DNA of 64,000 nucleotides, from NCBI GenBank assembly GCA_025093985.1, contig JACAAK010000003.1:3162001-3226000 (forward strand), given 5' to 3'. This document shows, one piece after another, positions 46,554 to 58,162 of the stretch. The position numbers and the translations under genes are program-made. This stretch comes from Calvatia gigantea. Taxonomy: Eukaryota > Basidiomycota > Agaricomycetes > Agaricales > Lycoperdaceae. The notes beneath the pieces are model-generated. The model searched no databases, was not told where the DNA came from, and saw only the letters and a program-made list of their open reading frames with translations. Position 1 is the stretch's first letter; every line of letters starts with the position of its first letter.

Positions 46554-49500
46554 ATGTTCAAGGCTCTCATATACGCTTATGTACTTGGCGGCCTCACTTT
46601 CATCCCACTGGTTATTCTTGCCATCATTCTCGTCAGCATCTACACCTCTGTACCTGTTGGAGATGGCGACGTATCAAAACAGTCGCGCGAGAAACTGGAA
46701 TCCAAGGTTGTCGAGGATAGCGGCGCTGCTGAGCCTGAGAAGGGGTTGAGTGACGACCTTCCTCGGACGAGGAAGGGTTGGCTAACCATGCGCCGCACGT
46801 TCGAAGTGTTGCCTGGGGACGGTGGATATATCAATCTCGTCCGTTCCTTCTTGGACTCGCGCTCGCAGGATCCAAAGAAGTCAAGGCCCAAGGATATGTG
46901 GTATGCCGTTTTAAAGGGCAAGATCCTATATCTCTACGAGGACGAGGACATGACAGACTGCGGCGCTGTGGTAGAACTTGGTAGCCACGACGTTGTGGTC
47001 TATCCAGAGGGACAGACGGATGGGGAGATGTTCGCCAAACGGAATGCTATCTGCTTGAAGCCAAAAGTTGCTTCTCCAGATAACTTTCTACCAACCCTTA
47101 CCAAGGAGATGAAACCACAGGAGGAAGATGTTGATGCTGTCCTAGATGCCAATCACGTCAGTGGAAAACAGCGGGAGAAGGAAAGGGAAAAATTAGTCGA
47201 GGAGGAGGAACGGAGAGAAGCGGTGAGAGAGAAGGAGTTCAATTCACCGGCGCCATGGTTCATCTTTGTCCGTTCAAATGTTGAAATGGAAGACTGGTAT
47301 CTTGCGTTAATTCACGCCTCCAATCACCCAGCCAAAACACCGACTCTTTCACCCCTGGAAGCTGTCTTCCGGACAGCGGATATGGATCACCTAGTTTCTA
47401 CCTTGGATGAGCAACCAGACGTTATTCCTATGCGATGGCTCAACGCCTTGATTGGCCGTGTATTCTTCAGTTATTATCGGACGCACACGCTGGAATCTTA
47501 CATCATTGGCCGTCTCATGAAGAAGTTATCCAAAGTCAAACGTCCAGCCTTCCTAACGGACATTGTGGTAACGGAGGTTTCGGTTGGAAACAGATCGCCT
47601 ATGTTCAGCAAGCCGATGCTCAAAGAGCTCACAAAGGAAGGGGATGCATCCATAGAAGTTCATCTACAACACAAGGGTGAAGTTCGGATAACCATTGAAG
47701 CAACCGCTATCATCAACCTCGGCCAGTTCAAATCATACACCGTCAAACTCATGCTTGCGGCTGTGCTCAAAGAGCTCGAAGGAAACTTATTGATCAAAAT
47801 CAAACGACCACCCAGCGACCGCATCTGGTATGCTTTTACCCAAAGCCCCAAAATGGTTCTTCAGGTAGAACCTATCGTGAGCGACCGCCAGATTAAATGG
47901 GGAATGATTTTAAGTACCATCGAATCAAAGCTCAAGGAAATTGTGAGTCCAGCGTCTTCTAATGTGCGCTTACATTCCCGTATCCTAATTCTGCATCATA
48001 GATCCAAGAGTCTGTAGTCATGCCAAATATGGACGATATTGCATTTTTTGAGAGTTCACCTTACCAACATCGTGGAGGCATCTGGTCGGATGCCTCGCGA
48101 TTCGAGCAACTTCGACCTCATCCACTTGCATCGACAGTCGGCGAGCTGCAATCCACCATCTCAGCTCCGGTTACAACTTCGGGTCCATCATCAGAGGGTT
48201 CTCTACCACCCACCACACAAGTCCCACACTCTTCCGAATCCGAGGGAAGTGATTCTCGTCCGGTCTCTGTCATACCTGTTGTCCAGGCCCAAGACACCTC
48301 AACAAATCAACTGGGTATATGTGAGTAGATTTAAGATGCCTTCCTTCACAACCCCTGATCCCTTTCAAAGCAAACCTCAAGGACGGATCCTATTCCGCGC
48401 CTCTCCCAGAAGATGGACAGCGAGAGCGGTCACCAAGCGTTTCTCCGGAGTCGCGGTCTTCCGACGAGGTACCTCCGGAAATAAACGAGGGGACCGATCC
48501 TGACGTACTCGCTCCAAATCCCACACTCCCTCACTCACGCAGGTCCTCGATGCATTCCGTTAAGAGTCATAAAAGTCGACGATCGATGGATTCCAACCCA
48601 GAACCTTCCAGTACACCGCAGAAGTCTTTGGACGCTGGGTCAGACCCTTCCCCCAGTCCAAGCACATCCTTTTTTTCCACGCTCAAGTCTAAAGCTGGAG
48701 ATAAACAAGCGCTTGGCAACACTGCCCGAGAGGCCATGCGTAAGTGGGGTGTCAACTGGAGCAATTTGAAGAAAGAGTTCAATTCTGATGAAAACGGGGA
48801 TCTCACCTCGAAGCTACGCAGCAAATTGGAAAACGCTGGCACCAAACGTTCGAGCTACGCGGAAGTCCGTGCTGCCGTAGCAGAGCGAAGGGTGCGTGAA
48901 GTCAATTCCCAATCAGAGGAAGAAGGGGAGCCCTAGCCGGTCCACATCCCCTGCAGGACATCCGAAGAGCAAGATGCAGAACGGCGGTGAACAAGAGTCG
49001 CATCTGACTGTGCCTTCCCTGATCCAACAGACGAGCAAACACCCCGCCAACCCCACCCTCACTTCTAAAAAATCACTGCCTTCTGTATCGGCAATAATCA
49101 CCGATATCGACGCCTCTAATAATATCTCAGAAGACGAAGTGCGAACCGTGCCCATCCAAGCGCAGCCGCAAGCGAAAACAATGACCATTCCTGGTATCCA
49201 TGCAAGTCATAAGGGTGAAGTGATGTCCATGGGCTATGTCGTGCCGCAACCTAGCCCTCCGTCCGACTCTGTGAAGTTAAAAAACCCTGCCATACAGAGC
49301 GTCTATAGGCTGTGGAGAAATCCCGCCAATGCAGGGCAGGATGATCATACACAGGCACTAATGAAGGAGACCGCAACTTCAGCTCCAGCTACACCAGACG
49401 ACCAATCTTCTCGACCGCAAGCTCCATACAAGCCATCCGAGTCCGTTCGACAAACCCCGCCTCCTCTACCACCGCGCTCAACTCTTCCGGCGCTTGTGAA

Positions 49501-49681
49501 CGACGAGGAACAATCAAACGTATTGGCTAAGGCTCAGAAGAAGGAAGCGCTGTCAGACGAATCTACATCTTCATCATTAGACGGGGTGGCTGGGGATGTC
49601 ATTCTCACATCGTCTACTACAACATCCAGCACGAGTTCGCCGCCGCCGCTTCCACCTCGCCGCATACCGTCGACCGCCTGA
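46554..49681 (+). CDS. NVJ2/TEX2-like PH-SMP lipid-transfer protein
   Basis: The first exon (46554 to about 47942) opens with an N-terminal membrane helix (residues about 5-27, [20 protein letters not shown]). A PH-like domain follows ([16 protein letters not shown], then [21 protein letters not shown]). The SMP lipid-binding domain comes next ([53 protein letters not shown]). A long Ser/Pro-rich tail contains [12 protein letters not shown] and proline motifs (PPPLPPR). This is the order of yeast Nvj2 and animal TEX2, ER membrane proteins that move lipids such as ceramide at contact sites. The tail continues in a different frame after the GGG run at 48890-48892. Removing one base, a very short intron, or a GC-donor intron would each restore it. 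The stop at 49681 is assigned on that basis. Confidence 0.85.
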
Positions 49682-50192
49682 TCGTGATGACTATTTGCTA
49701 TCTTTCACTTCTGGGCATTTTCACGCATATTGTATTCTAGCAGCACTTACTCAGTAGTTGTTTGCTCATTTCATTAATATCGGCTAGTTGTTTAAGCAGT
49801 ACTTGCGAGTTCTTATAACGTCAGTCTACACATGGAGAAAGCTAGTTTGGACATCAGATATGGGCTGCCACGTAAACAGCCTGAGGGACATCTGGAGTGA
49901 TAGTTTGGCCAAGACGAGAAGCAAATAAGTGATGGATCTGACCAAGTGCACCACATCATGCATCACAACATTCATCATGATAAACAGACAACATGTCTCT
50001 GTAAATTGGGATACAGTAGGGTCCACGGATGAGGGACTTTCCCTGACCGCTACAACTGGCGATGTTCATTTAATATCTAGTGCTCAACTAACCAATCCTT
50101 GACAGGAGTTTCTTTGGCTAGATAAACCACAATCTCCGATTGCCGGATTACCTGGTCGCTGTCGTGCAGAAGATAGATCGCGTCCCGAGCCT
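49682..50192. other. Spacer between NVJ2-like gene and disordered-protein gene
   Basis: About 0.5 kb hold the 3' UTR and the promoter of the next gene. No coding or RNA feature is seen. Confidence 0.5.
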
Positions 50193-53100
50193 ATGCCTAC
50201 CAACACCTCGACAACTACGCAGCCGAAATCTCCCCACTCATTGGCTATCTCACCAAACCTTGACGCTTTGTTGGAACACGAGGAACGGGCGAGGGGAGGG
50301 AAATTGTCTCATTCACGAACCCATAGCAATCCAGTAAACAATATAAGGGGAGTAGATTTCCCCGCAGCCTTACCGCCGCCCCCGCGAGGAAGCCGACGAC
50401 CGAAATGTCCCAGGTCATCTAGCCAGGACGGGGAGGTTTTTCTGAGTCCCACATGTTCCAACTTCTCGTGGATGAATAATGGTGCCCAGCAGCCGCATTC
50501 CGTGGAACAGCTGGGAAGAACTGCAGTCGCTTCATCCGGTACGAACCCGTACATTAATCCGGCCCCGACATCAGCAGGAGTTGGACATGGAAAAGGCCTG
50601 GAGAAGGGAAAGGAGATGGTTGAAGAACGGATGGACAAAGACAGGGGATTGGCGGGGAGCTGTAAGAAAGATCCAGGAGAGTGCAGCGAGATCGAAGTAT
50701 CTAAGAGAAGGGTGCGACCATCATACTTGGCCGCACCCCTGGAGCGACGCCCCCACGCGACGTCCCAACAATCACATTCCCGAGCTGTCCCTCTGCTTGT
50801 TGACGTCCCGCTTAGCAGATGCAAAAGCATAGTTGATCTATTTTCGGATAATTTGTCAAAGGCGGCTGCTTGGGATCGTCATCACGAAGTTCTTTCCTCC
50901 CTTCCAAGACTTGTTGGACAGTCGAAGCGCAGGGCAGAGGCGGCAAAGGTAAACACAACAGGTGAGCGATCGCCTTTAACAAGGTGCGACATCGCTCAAC
51001 ATTAGCCAGGACCAATGGCTCATGCGCGGGACGATAACTCGGTGTTGGACATCCGGAGGCGGCATTCAATGGAATTTATCGACATCACTCACGACGGCCG
51101 GCATCATTCCTGGCGACACCGACCCTTGGATTCCCACGCCCCGCCTTGCAGGGCCTCGATGGACTCCAATAGGTCGGGGTCAACCATCGGTCCCTCGATA
51201 CGACAGTGCAGGCACACAGCCCACGTTTCCAATTTATTGGATACCACAGATTCCGACAAACACTCCTTCATCGATTTTTTTTCTCCCACTACTCCGCAGT
51301 TTAGTTTGACTCCACTGGACTCGTCGGACATGCTTCTTCACCAGAACCAGTGCTGTCCGAGGCGATTCGACCCCCTCAGAGAGACGGCCCTCCCCTTCCC
51401 CTTCTTCCGAACCTTCCACTCCCAAACCCACGTTTTCCCTCCCAGCATTATTCATATCGTCGCAGGTCAAGCCTCGCTCGCGCAGCGGTTCTCCGCATCA
51501 ACGAGCTTCTGATAGGCGCGAGGAACCTCCTCCTACGACAAATTTTCTGGGCATGGGTGAACGCGCGGACCTTGTGAAAAAATCACGCAAGTTGACCCGT
51601 GTGTTCGGCGAAACGCCAGGGGGTGACATGTTGTCTCTGCGAGAACCCTTGCACGCAGCCAAAGAAGTTCTCGACTCGGGCCACAGGGTTCCGAAACAAG
51701 GGAGCTCCCGTACTCCACATGCTCTAGACTCGGAACAGCTTCAATACGTTCAGAACACTGGGCGACGATACTCCATACCTGTAACTCCTGACGAACTCTC
51801 TGAGTCGTTCGATCAGATCCTGTTTGGTTCTGTTCCATACATGGCGACGCTGGGTCAATTGGCGGAGCCATCAAGCAATCATCCCGGCTACTTCGCTGAT
51901 GATTATAATAAACCGAGTTCCCGTGTTTCATTTATTGATTTATCAGACGAAGAAGATGCCATCGACGAAGCGTTATCTCCCATTACTTTCGCGCCTAACC
52001 CTATTGGTATCAGTTCCCACAGGACGCCATCTCCTTCGCAGCTATCTTTGTACGAGGCAATGACCCCAGAACAACGTGCCGAGGAAGAAAGGCGGCGCAA
52101 CCGAGAGAAGCTCGCCAAGCTCCACCGCTTTTTGGGGTCCCGAGTCCCAGCCGAACTCGTGTTGGGAGCTGGTTACCCGGAATCCTCTTTGCCTCCCATC
52201 CAGTCTGACGCCATGCCTTTCGAGGAGTCAGAAAGTCGTAAACAATGGCTACGCCGTAGACGCAGCAGTTCCGCAGGTGCTTTGCCGTCGTGGTCGGATG
52301 ACGTGGACAGAATGAAGGAGGATTTGAATGGCAAAGAGAAAGCCATCAACGTCCGCAGAGCACAGAAGATGGAAAAGGTACGTGCTAATGCTCTCCGATC
52401 ATCCATATTCATATCGTGAACACGTCTTCTAGCTTTTCGGGGTTGCACCTCCGCAAACGCTCTATCACACTCGTCATTCGCCTTCGCCTTCTGTGCCGCC
52501 TGGGGCTTACTCGAAAAGGTCTAAATCACCGAAACCATCATTCGGGGGATTCATACCTCCTGGGGAGGTGCCATCCCCTACATACCAGCAGCGCAATCCC
52601 AATCGTTCATCCTATATTAAGCAAAGGCCTAAGAAGAATGATCGGCCTAGTACAGCGGAATCTAGCAGAAGGCTGCTCCCAGAGGGCCAGGACTGTTATA
52701 ACTACGATGAACCACCTGCTTCTCATCAAGGCGGTACACGAACTTCGTTGGTCTATCGGCACTATCATCATTCTCTGAAATCCCTCAGTGATATCCTTGA
52801 TCGCGTCCGTTTCTTTTACTCATTGTCCCTGACCTTTTTACTGACCGGTTGATTTCATAGGACGACAAGGAATCGCTTGCTGAATTGCATCAGTACCTAA
52901 ATGATTATGAAGGCACTAACGCCACCTCCCCGCCCCTCCACTCAACACCCTTGACTAAGGATCGGCGCCTCTCAAGCGCCTCGTCCATTAAATCGGAGCG
53001 CAGACGCTCTCTTCCTGCCCGCACTTCCATGTTATCCATCGCCTCCGACTATAGTATCACCTCACCCAAACCCGAAGTTTCAGATTTTCAAGTCCGCAGA

Positions 53101-53336
53101 CGTCGTGCTGCCAAGCTGACCCAGTTTTTTGGTGTCAATTACCGAGAACTGATTAATGATGTTCTGGAGAGCCTGGAGACCGGTTTGGAACATGAACGAA
53201 AGCGCGGAACACTGAGAGCAGAGGAAGTAGAGGTGTGTATCACTCTGTTATTTGGTTTCATGAAATGTTCACAAATAACTAGGACCTACTTGAGCGGCTT
53301 CGTAAGATCAAAACAAACAGACAAGGCTTTTTCTGA
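50193..53336 (+). CDS. Conserved fungal protein of unknown function, largely disordered
   Basis: Exons begin at MPTNTSTTTQPKSPHS and are joined at introns 50962-51009, 52379-52432, 52805-52860 and 53233-53282, all in phase. The protein is long (about 970 aa) and Ser/Pro/Arg-rich. Three segments look conserved: EALSPITFAPNPIGISS with the following basic coiled stretch MTPEQRAEEERRRNREKLA; RRAQKMEKLFGVAPPQTLY; and the C-terminal helical module AKLTQFFGVNYRELINDVLE with LRAEEVEDLLERLRKI, ending NRQGFF. I do not recognise a named family. The frame changes once in the low-complexity region near 51371-51375 (CCCCC), where one surplus base would explain it; a cryptic intron is the alternative. It converges on the golgin-like gene with 128 bp between stops. 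Confidence 0.7.
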
Positions 53337-53464
53337 ACGATTTATTGCCTCCCGCTTATCTAAGGCAAGGACTTGACCCTATATAGTGTATATTGGATAT
53401 CGGATTTGCTCCCATGAAGTGGACAATACGAGTAGACCAGTTAATAATTCATCAGAGCTCTGTG

Positions 53465-56352
53465 CTATAGGACGACCAATTCCCCAGTACATGAACTACA
53501 CCAAAACACGTGCGACTCGTCTAAGAATTGGGGATTACGGTGTCCATTCTGACGTTGGAGGGGGGATTGTGAAGTAGACCCGGACCTGGACTGTGGACGG
53601 ACTGGGGAGAGGGGCCGCGAAGGGGTGCCAAGGCTTGCGGCGACCTCACTCTCTATACGAGCTTTAAGCATGCTCAAGCTCACTTTGCGTTTGTGCAAAG
53701 TTTCGGGTGTCAGACCTTGATCGAAAATCGAACGAGAGAGGGCAGAAGGTCTCTGAGAAGAACTAAAGGACGAACGCCCGAGCTCGGAGCGTGCTTGGCT
53801 GGCTGGTCGAGAAAGGTGATTAGGTGAAAATGTCCGTTGTCCCAACCTAGAACTCGGGCGGCCTTGTGAAAGCTGGACCTCAAGGGCATGGACCTGCTTT
53901 TGTAGACCATGCGCCCGGGCTTCAGCATCAAACACAGAATTTTCGAGGGCCCTTATTTGAGATTGAGCAGCTGACAGGTCAAGGGCGTGCTGTTGTCTCA
54001 GCGAATTTAGCATCTCCTCGTTCAACGATTGAGGGGGGCCATTCTGAGACGGTGGCGACTGATTTTGCCGTAGCTGTTCAAGCTCCTTAGCAGCTAGCTC
54101 CGAACGTAACGATTCTACTTCGTTCTGCGCTTGTTCCAAGAAGTTCTCCTCTTCCTCCTAAATGTGCTTTTAGTTATTTTGTCAATCTGCCAAAATCACA
54201 CTCACTTCGGTCATTCTCCGTTCATTTAGTTCATATTGAAGTTGGGCGATTTCAGCAACCTGAGACCGGGAAGTATTGGAAAGCTGCTCGGTTTCTTGTA
54301 ACCGTGCTCTGACTTCTTGACGGAGAGATTGGCGCTCGGTTTCTAACGCTTGGATGTCGTTTAAAGCATTCTCAAGCTCCTTTTGAAGCTCCAAGAAGCT
54401 TTCCTCCATCTGTGACGATGAGGCCGCCTCCGCAGACCGTTCCTGTTCTGTCTTTGAAAGTCTGTCTTTCCATTCTTCCTGGGATTTCTTCATTTCGTGC
54501 TGCATGTTATCCAGGGTTTTCTCAAGATTTAGGGTAGCGTTTTCCCGATCCCAGAGTGCATGTTCTAGATAAACGACTTTTTCGGATAGTTGAACCTTGT
54601 CCTCGGTGAGCTCGACGACCTTTGGTCGGAGCTCGTCCAGAGAACTCATGAGGTTGATGCCTTCAACTTGAAGCCGCTGTTGAATTCTCTCGGTGTCTTC
54701 CGCCCGTTTTTGTGCAGTTTTGAGATCGGCTTGTAGAGTTCGTAGCTGCCTTTTTTGATTATCGACCTCCGTCGCTGCTTGAGTGAGCTGCGCGGTCAGG
54801 CTGGCGATCGCCTCGTCCTTGCCTTGGCCAGATCGGTGGAACGAAAGCTTTTCCGTCACTAAGGCATCCCGCTCCTCTGTCACTGCAGAGATTTCATTGT
54901 TGATGGACTCAAAGCGCTCTTCCAACCCTAAACACCGGGACTCCAGTGTATTCTTGGCCGCTACGGATTGTGATAATTGAGATTCAAGTGTATCTTTCTC
55001 AGCTTTCAGGAGAGAGTGGGCCTAGGGAGGTGGTCGGGATGAGAGCATATATGAAGTTATTGAGATGCATACATGCTTCAGTTTCGAGAGCTGAAATTCC
55101 AGCTCATCTGCGCGCTCTTGCGTATTCTTCAGCGAAGTCTCTACCCGTTCCAGGCGGTCATCATTCTGAATTTGTTCCTCCAAGTCTTTTAGACTCCGTT
55201 GGTAACGCTCGGCATCTTTGCGTGTCTCAGCAGCCGATGCGGTGACAAGTTGTAGTTGACGTTCCTATAAAAGAAAATCCATATATGCGCTAATATCATT
55301 CAATATATGTGCACCTGTTCTCTGCATTTTTCATTTATCTCCTTTTCCTTACGCTGCGATTCATCTAAACTCCGGGTCATTGAATCGATATGTTCTCGGG
55401 ACTTCTCCAGTTGTACACTGAGGTTTACGCATTTTTCCTTCTCCTGATTGAATGCCTCCTCCGTGCTCTGGGCTTCTAAAATGAAATGAGTACTTGAGAA
55501 TATTCTGGGGGCTAAAACACACACTAGTTTCTGCTTCATCCAATCTATCAAGTGCGCTTGTGAGAGAAGCCTTTTCAGAAACGAGCAATGAAATGGTTTC
55601 TTCATGGTTCTTAAGTTGAATACTAGTTTCCTTCTGCAACTCCGTGAGACGAGACATTAGTGCCGAATACTGAACCCGTTCCTGCTCCAGCAAGGATTCT
55701 AGATCCTGATTCTTCTCTTGAGCTGCCTTCACCTCTAATGACCGAGGATAAGTGGTTGCGCGTAGCGGAAATGTTGAGACGAACCTTGTTCCATCGCTAT
55801 CATTCGTTGAACTTTCTCCTGAAGGGAAATAATTTCCGAGCGGGCAGACTCGAGATCTCTCCGTGGTTGGGGTTCCCCAAGTGAAAGACCCATTGTTACC
55901 GTGGGTACAGAAGTTAGGACGGGTGGTGGTGAAGTCGTCGAAGGCATGGCCGAAGCTGGTGTTGCAACCCGACCTAGCGGTGAAGGTGCCCTCGGCAGTG
56001 AAGACAACCAAGACGTGTCCGAGTCATTCTTTGCGGCAAAACTATGGACAGCAAGTGCCCCAAAACCTTCGTTAAGACGTGGCAACAAAGAGTATACACG
56101 AATAACATACACATCATCAATATTGTGGTGCTTGCGTTCCTCCACAGAGTCAGGAGGTGCGGGAGTCACCGTCCTTGAAGGTAAAGAAGCAACATCAGAG
56201 GTGGTCCCGCCAGACTCTGCTACTTTCTTTTGCTGTCTTTTCTTGAGCTATAGTACAAGGCCACTCCGTCAGATACTACTCAGTGGCCAAGCAGGAACGC
56301 GCACCATGGCTTTGGCTCTGGCTGCCTTGGCAGCTCTATCATCTTCGGACAT
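53465..56352 (-). CDS. Golgin-like coiled-coil protein with C-terminal CxxC motif
   Basis: The start is MSEDDRAAKAARAKAM followed by LKKRQQKKVAESGG, a basic N-terminus. About 600 residues of heptad-rich coiled coil follow, built from exons joined in phase (first introns 56248-56304 and 56042-56110). Typical stretches are NEISAVTEERDALVTEKL and ELQKELENALNDIQALETE. The C-terminal third is Ser/Arg/Pro-rich with GLTPETLHKRKVSLSMLKAR, then a final DESHVFWCSSCTGELVVL. Long coiled coils of this size in fungi are often Golgi tethers, but spindle-pole or myosin-tail-like roles cannot be excluded. The conserved KRKVSLSMLKARIE stretch and terminal CxxC may be the functional ends. It is encoded just upstream of G-beta on the same strand. 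Confidence 0.75.
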
Positions 56353-56862
56353 TATGGACCAATTCACTGAAGGAAAGGCCCTCAGATGAGTACAAACGAC
56401 GACAGCAAGTCAAAATGAAGGAATGAACACTGAACGAGTCTGCAGTTGGATTTGTGGGGTTAACAATTCTTGTTCGGGTTAGGGTTTACCTGTGTTGCGG
56501 CAGAGATAAATATAAGCAATGGCAGCCGGCTTCAAGTAACTCAATGAATTGCGAGCTCAAGTGATCAGTATATACATAAACCAGAAAGAATGGAATGAAT
56601 GAAAGACAATAGAAAGACAGGTATGCGTAACAAGGGGAATATTCAGAAATCGAGACCCGAAAATGGATCAAGATGAAAGCGAGGGGGACAGTAGCGAGGA
56701 GGATCAAACAAGTCTAAACCATCTCGAGTCCGAAAGCTGCAAGTGAGTAATAGATTTAACCTAAAATGGCACATGTTGATGCCGACGACTTAAGGACAGT
56801 AAAAGGAGCAATGTGAGCAATACGGCGGTAGATATGAGAGACTGGAGGTATATGGTGTTTGG
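56353..56862. other. Spacer between golgin-like gene and G-beta
   Basis: About 0.5 kb hold the golgin-like promoter and the G-beta 3' UTR. A minus frame at 56486-56707 is hydrophobic but unsupported. Confidence 0.5.
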
Positions 56863-58162
56863 TCATGCCCACACCTGTTAATGATAGTGAGTTTCAGACG
56901 ATCACGGACGGAGAAAGGCTGCTTACCCTTAGAGTACTATCCCAGCTGCCCGTGCAAAGGGCCATGCCATCGGCGCTAACACCCAAACAACTAACACGGT
57001 TTTCATGGCCGGTTAAAACTCCAACACGCTCTCCCTTCAATGTATCCCAGACATTACAAGTCCAGTCATCATAACCACCGAAGAGAATACGGCCAGAAAT
57101 AGAGAATGCAACCGATGTGATGCCACAGAGAATGTTGTCGTGGGTGAAAGTGTTTAATTCCCGATCGGCGCGAATATCAAATAAGCGGCAAGAGGCATCA
57201 TCCGAGCCAGTGGCAAATGCGTCACCATTAGGGAAGAACCTTCGGGTGATGTAAGTAAAGGGATGTGGATAAGGGTTACCCAGGTGAGACGTACGAAACG
57301 GCGTTGATATCAGACTCGTGACCAGTGAAAGTTTGTGTGGCCCGACCAGTACGAATATCCCAAAGCTTCGCCGTCGCATCACAAGCCCCAGAAATGAAAA
57401 CATTGTTGTTACCAGGAGCGAGGGATAAACTAGACGCAAAGATGGTTGTCAGATGATTCAAGAAAAAGATGTAATATATGTATATATATTACCTCATTAC
57501 ATCGCCCGTGTGGTCGCTGAATTCGATCACTCGCACACCAGCTTCAATATCCCAAAGCATGCATGTCATATCTCCGGAACTGGTGACAATTTGACGGTCG
57601 TTGATGAAGCGACAGCAGCTGAGATAACCAGAGTGGGCGCTTAACTCGCGCGTTCCTTTGGCATTGGTGCCATCTTTGTTATTCAAGCTGTAAATAGAGC
57701 AAATGTTGTCGAGGCCACCACAAGCGACGTAGTTCCCAGAGGGAGAGTAAGCGCAGGTCATGACCCAGCTTGAGCGGAGAGGAATAGCATGGACTTTGTT
57801 GGTCGTGTAGGCATCCCAGACTATCAGTTTACCATCCTGTGATGCGGACACGAGATGCCGGCGGTCGGCGGCCCAGTGCATAGCATAAATCTTGGCAAGA
57901 TGGCCGCGAAGGGCGCGGCGAGGGCGCATAACGATACGAGGCAAGGGGTCAACTTCTGCAGCCATGGCGCGTACTAAGGAAAACGAAGGATGAGGTGAGG
58001 ATGCCTGGCTGCATAAATTTTGAGAGACTCACAACTGGTGTCGGCTGATGTTTCCTTTTTTGCGCGAATCTTCTCCTTCAGGCTTTCAGCCTCGCGCCTG
58101 GCGGCGGCTATCCTCTCCTGTATATCATTTGCTGCTGCTGCTGCAGACTGTTGTTGTGACAT
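56863..58162 (-). CDS. Heterotrimeric G-protein beta subunit
   Basis: This is a seven-bladed WD40 protein of about 350 aa. It starts [18 protein letters not shown], an N-terminal coiled coil for G-gamma pairing ([18 protein letters not shown]). Next come [102 protein letters not shown] and [11 protein letters not shown], and then stop. The closing LRVWA is nearly invariant in G-beta. In basidiomycetes this protein acts in pheromone/mating and nutrient sensing through MAPK and cAMP. The last exon holds only VWA and the stop codon (12 nt). Start at 58162 and stop at 56863 are both canonical. WD40 similarity alone would be ambiguous, but the coiled-coil start and ending make G-beta secure. Confidence 0.96.

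Noticed and set aside
54783..55245. Plus-strand frames over the golgin-like gene
   Set aside because: They are antisense shadows of coiled-coil coding with no starts or domains.
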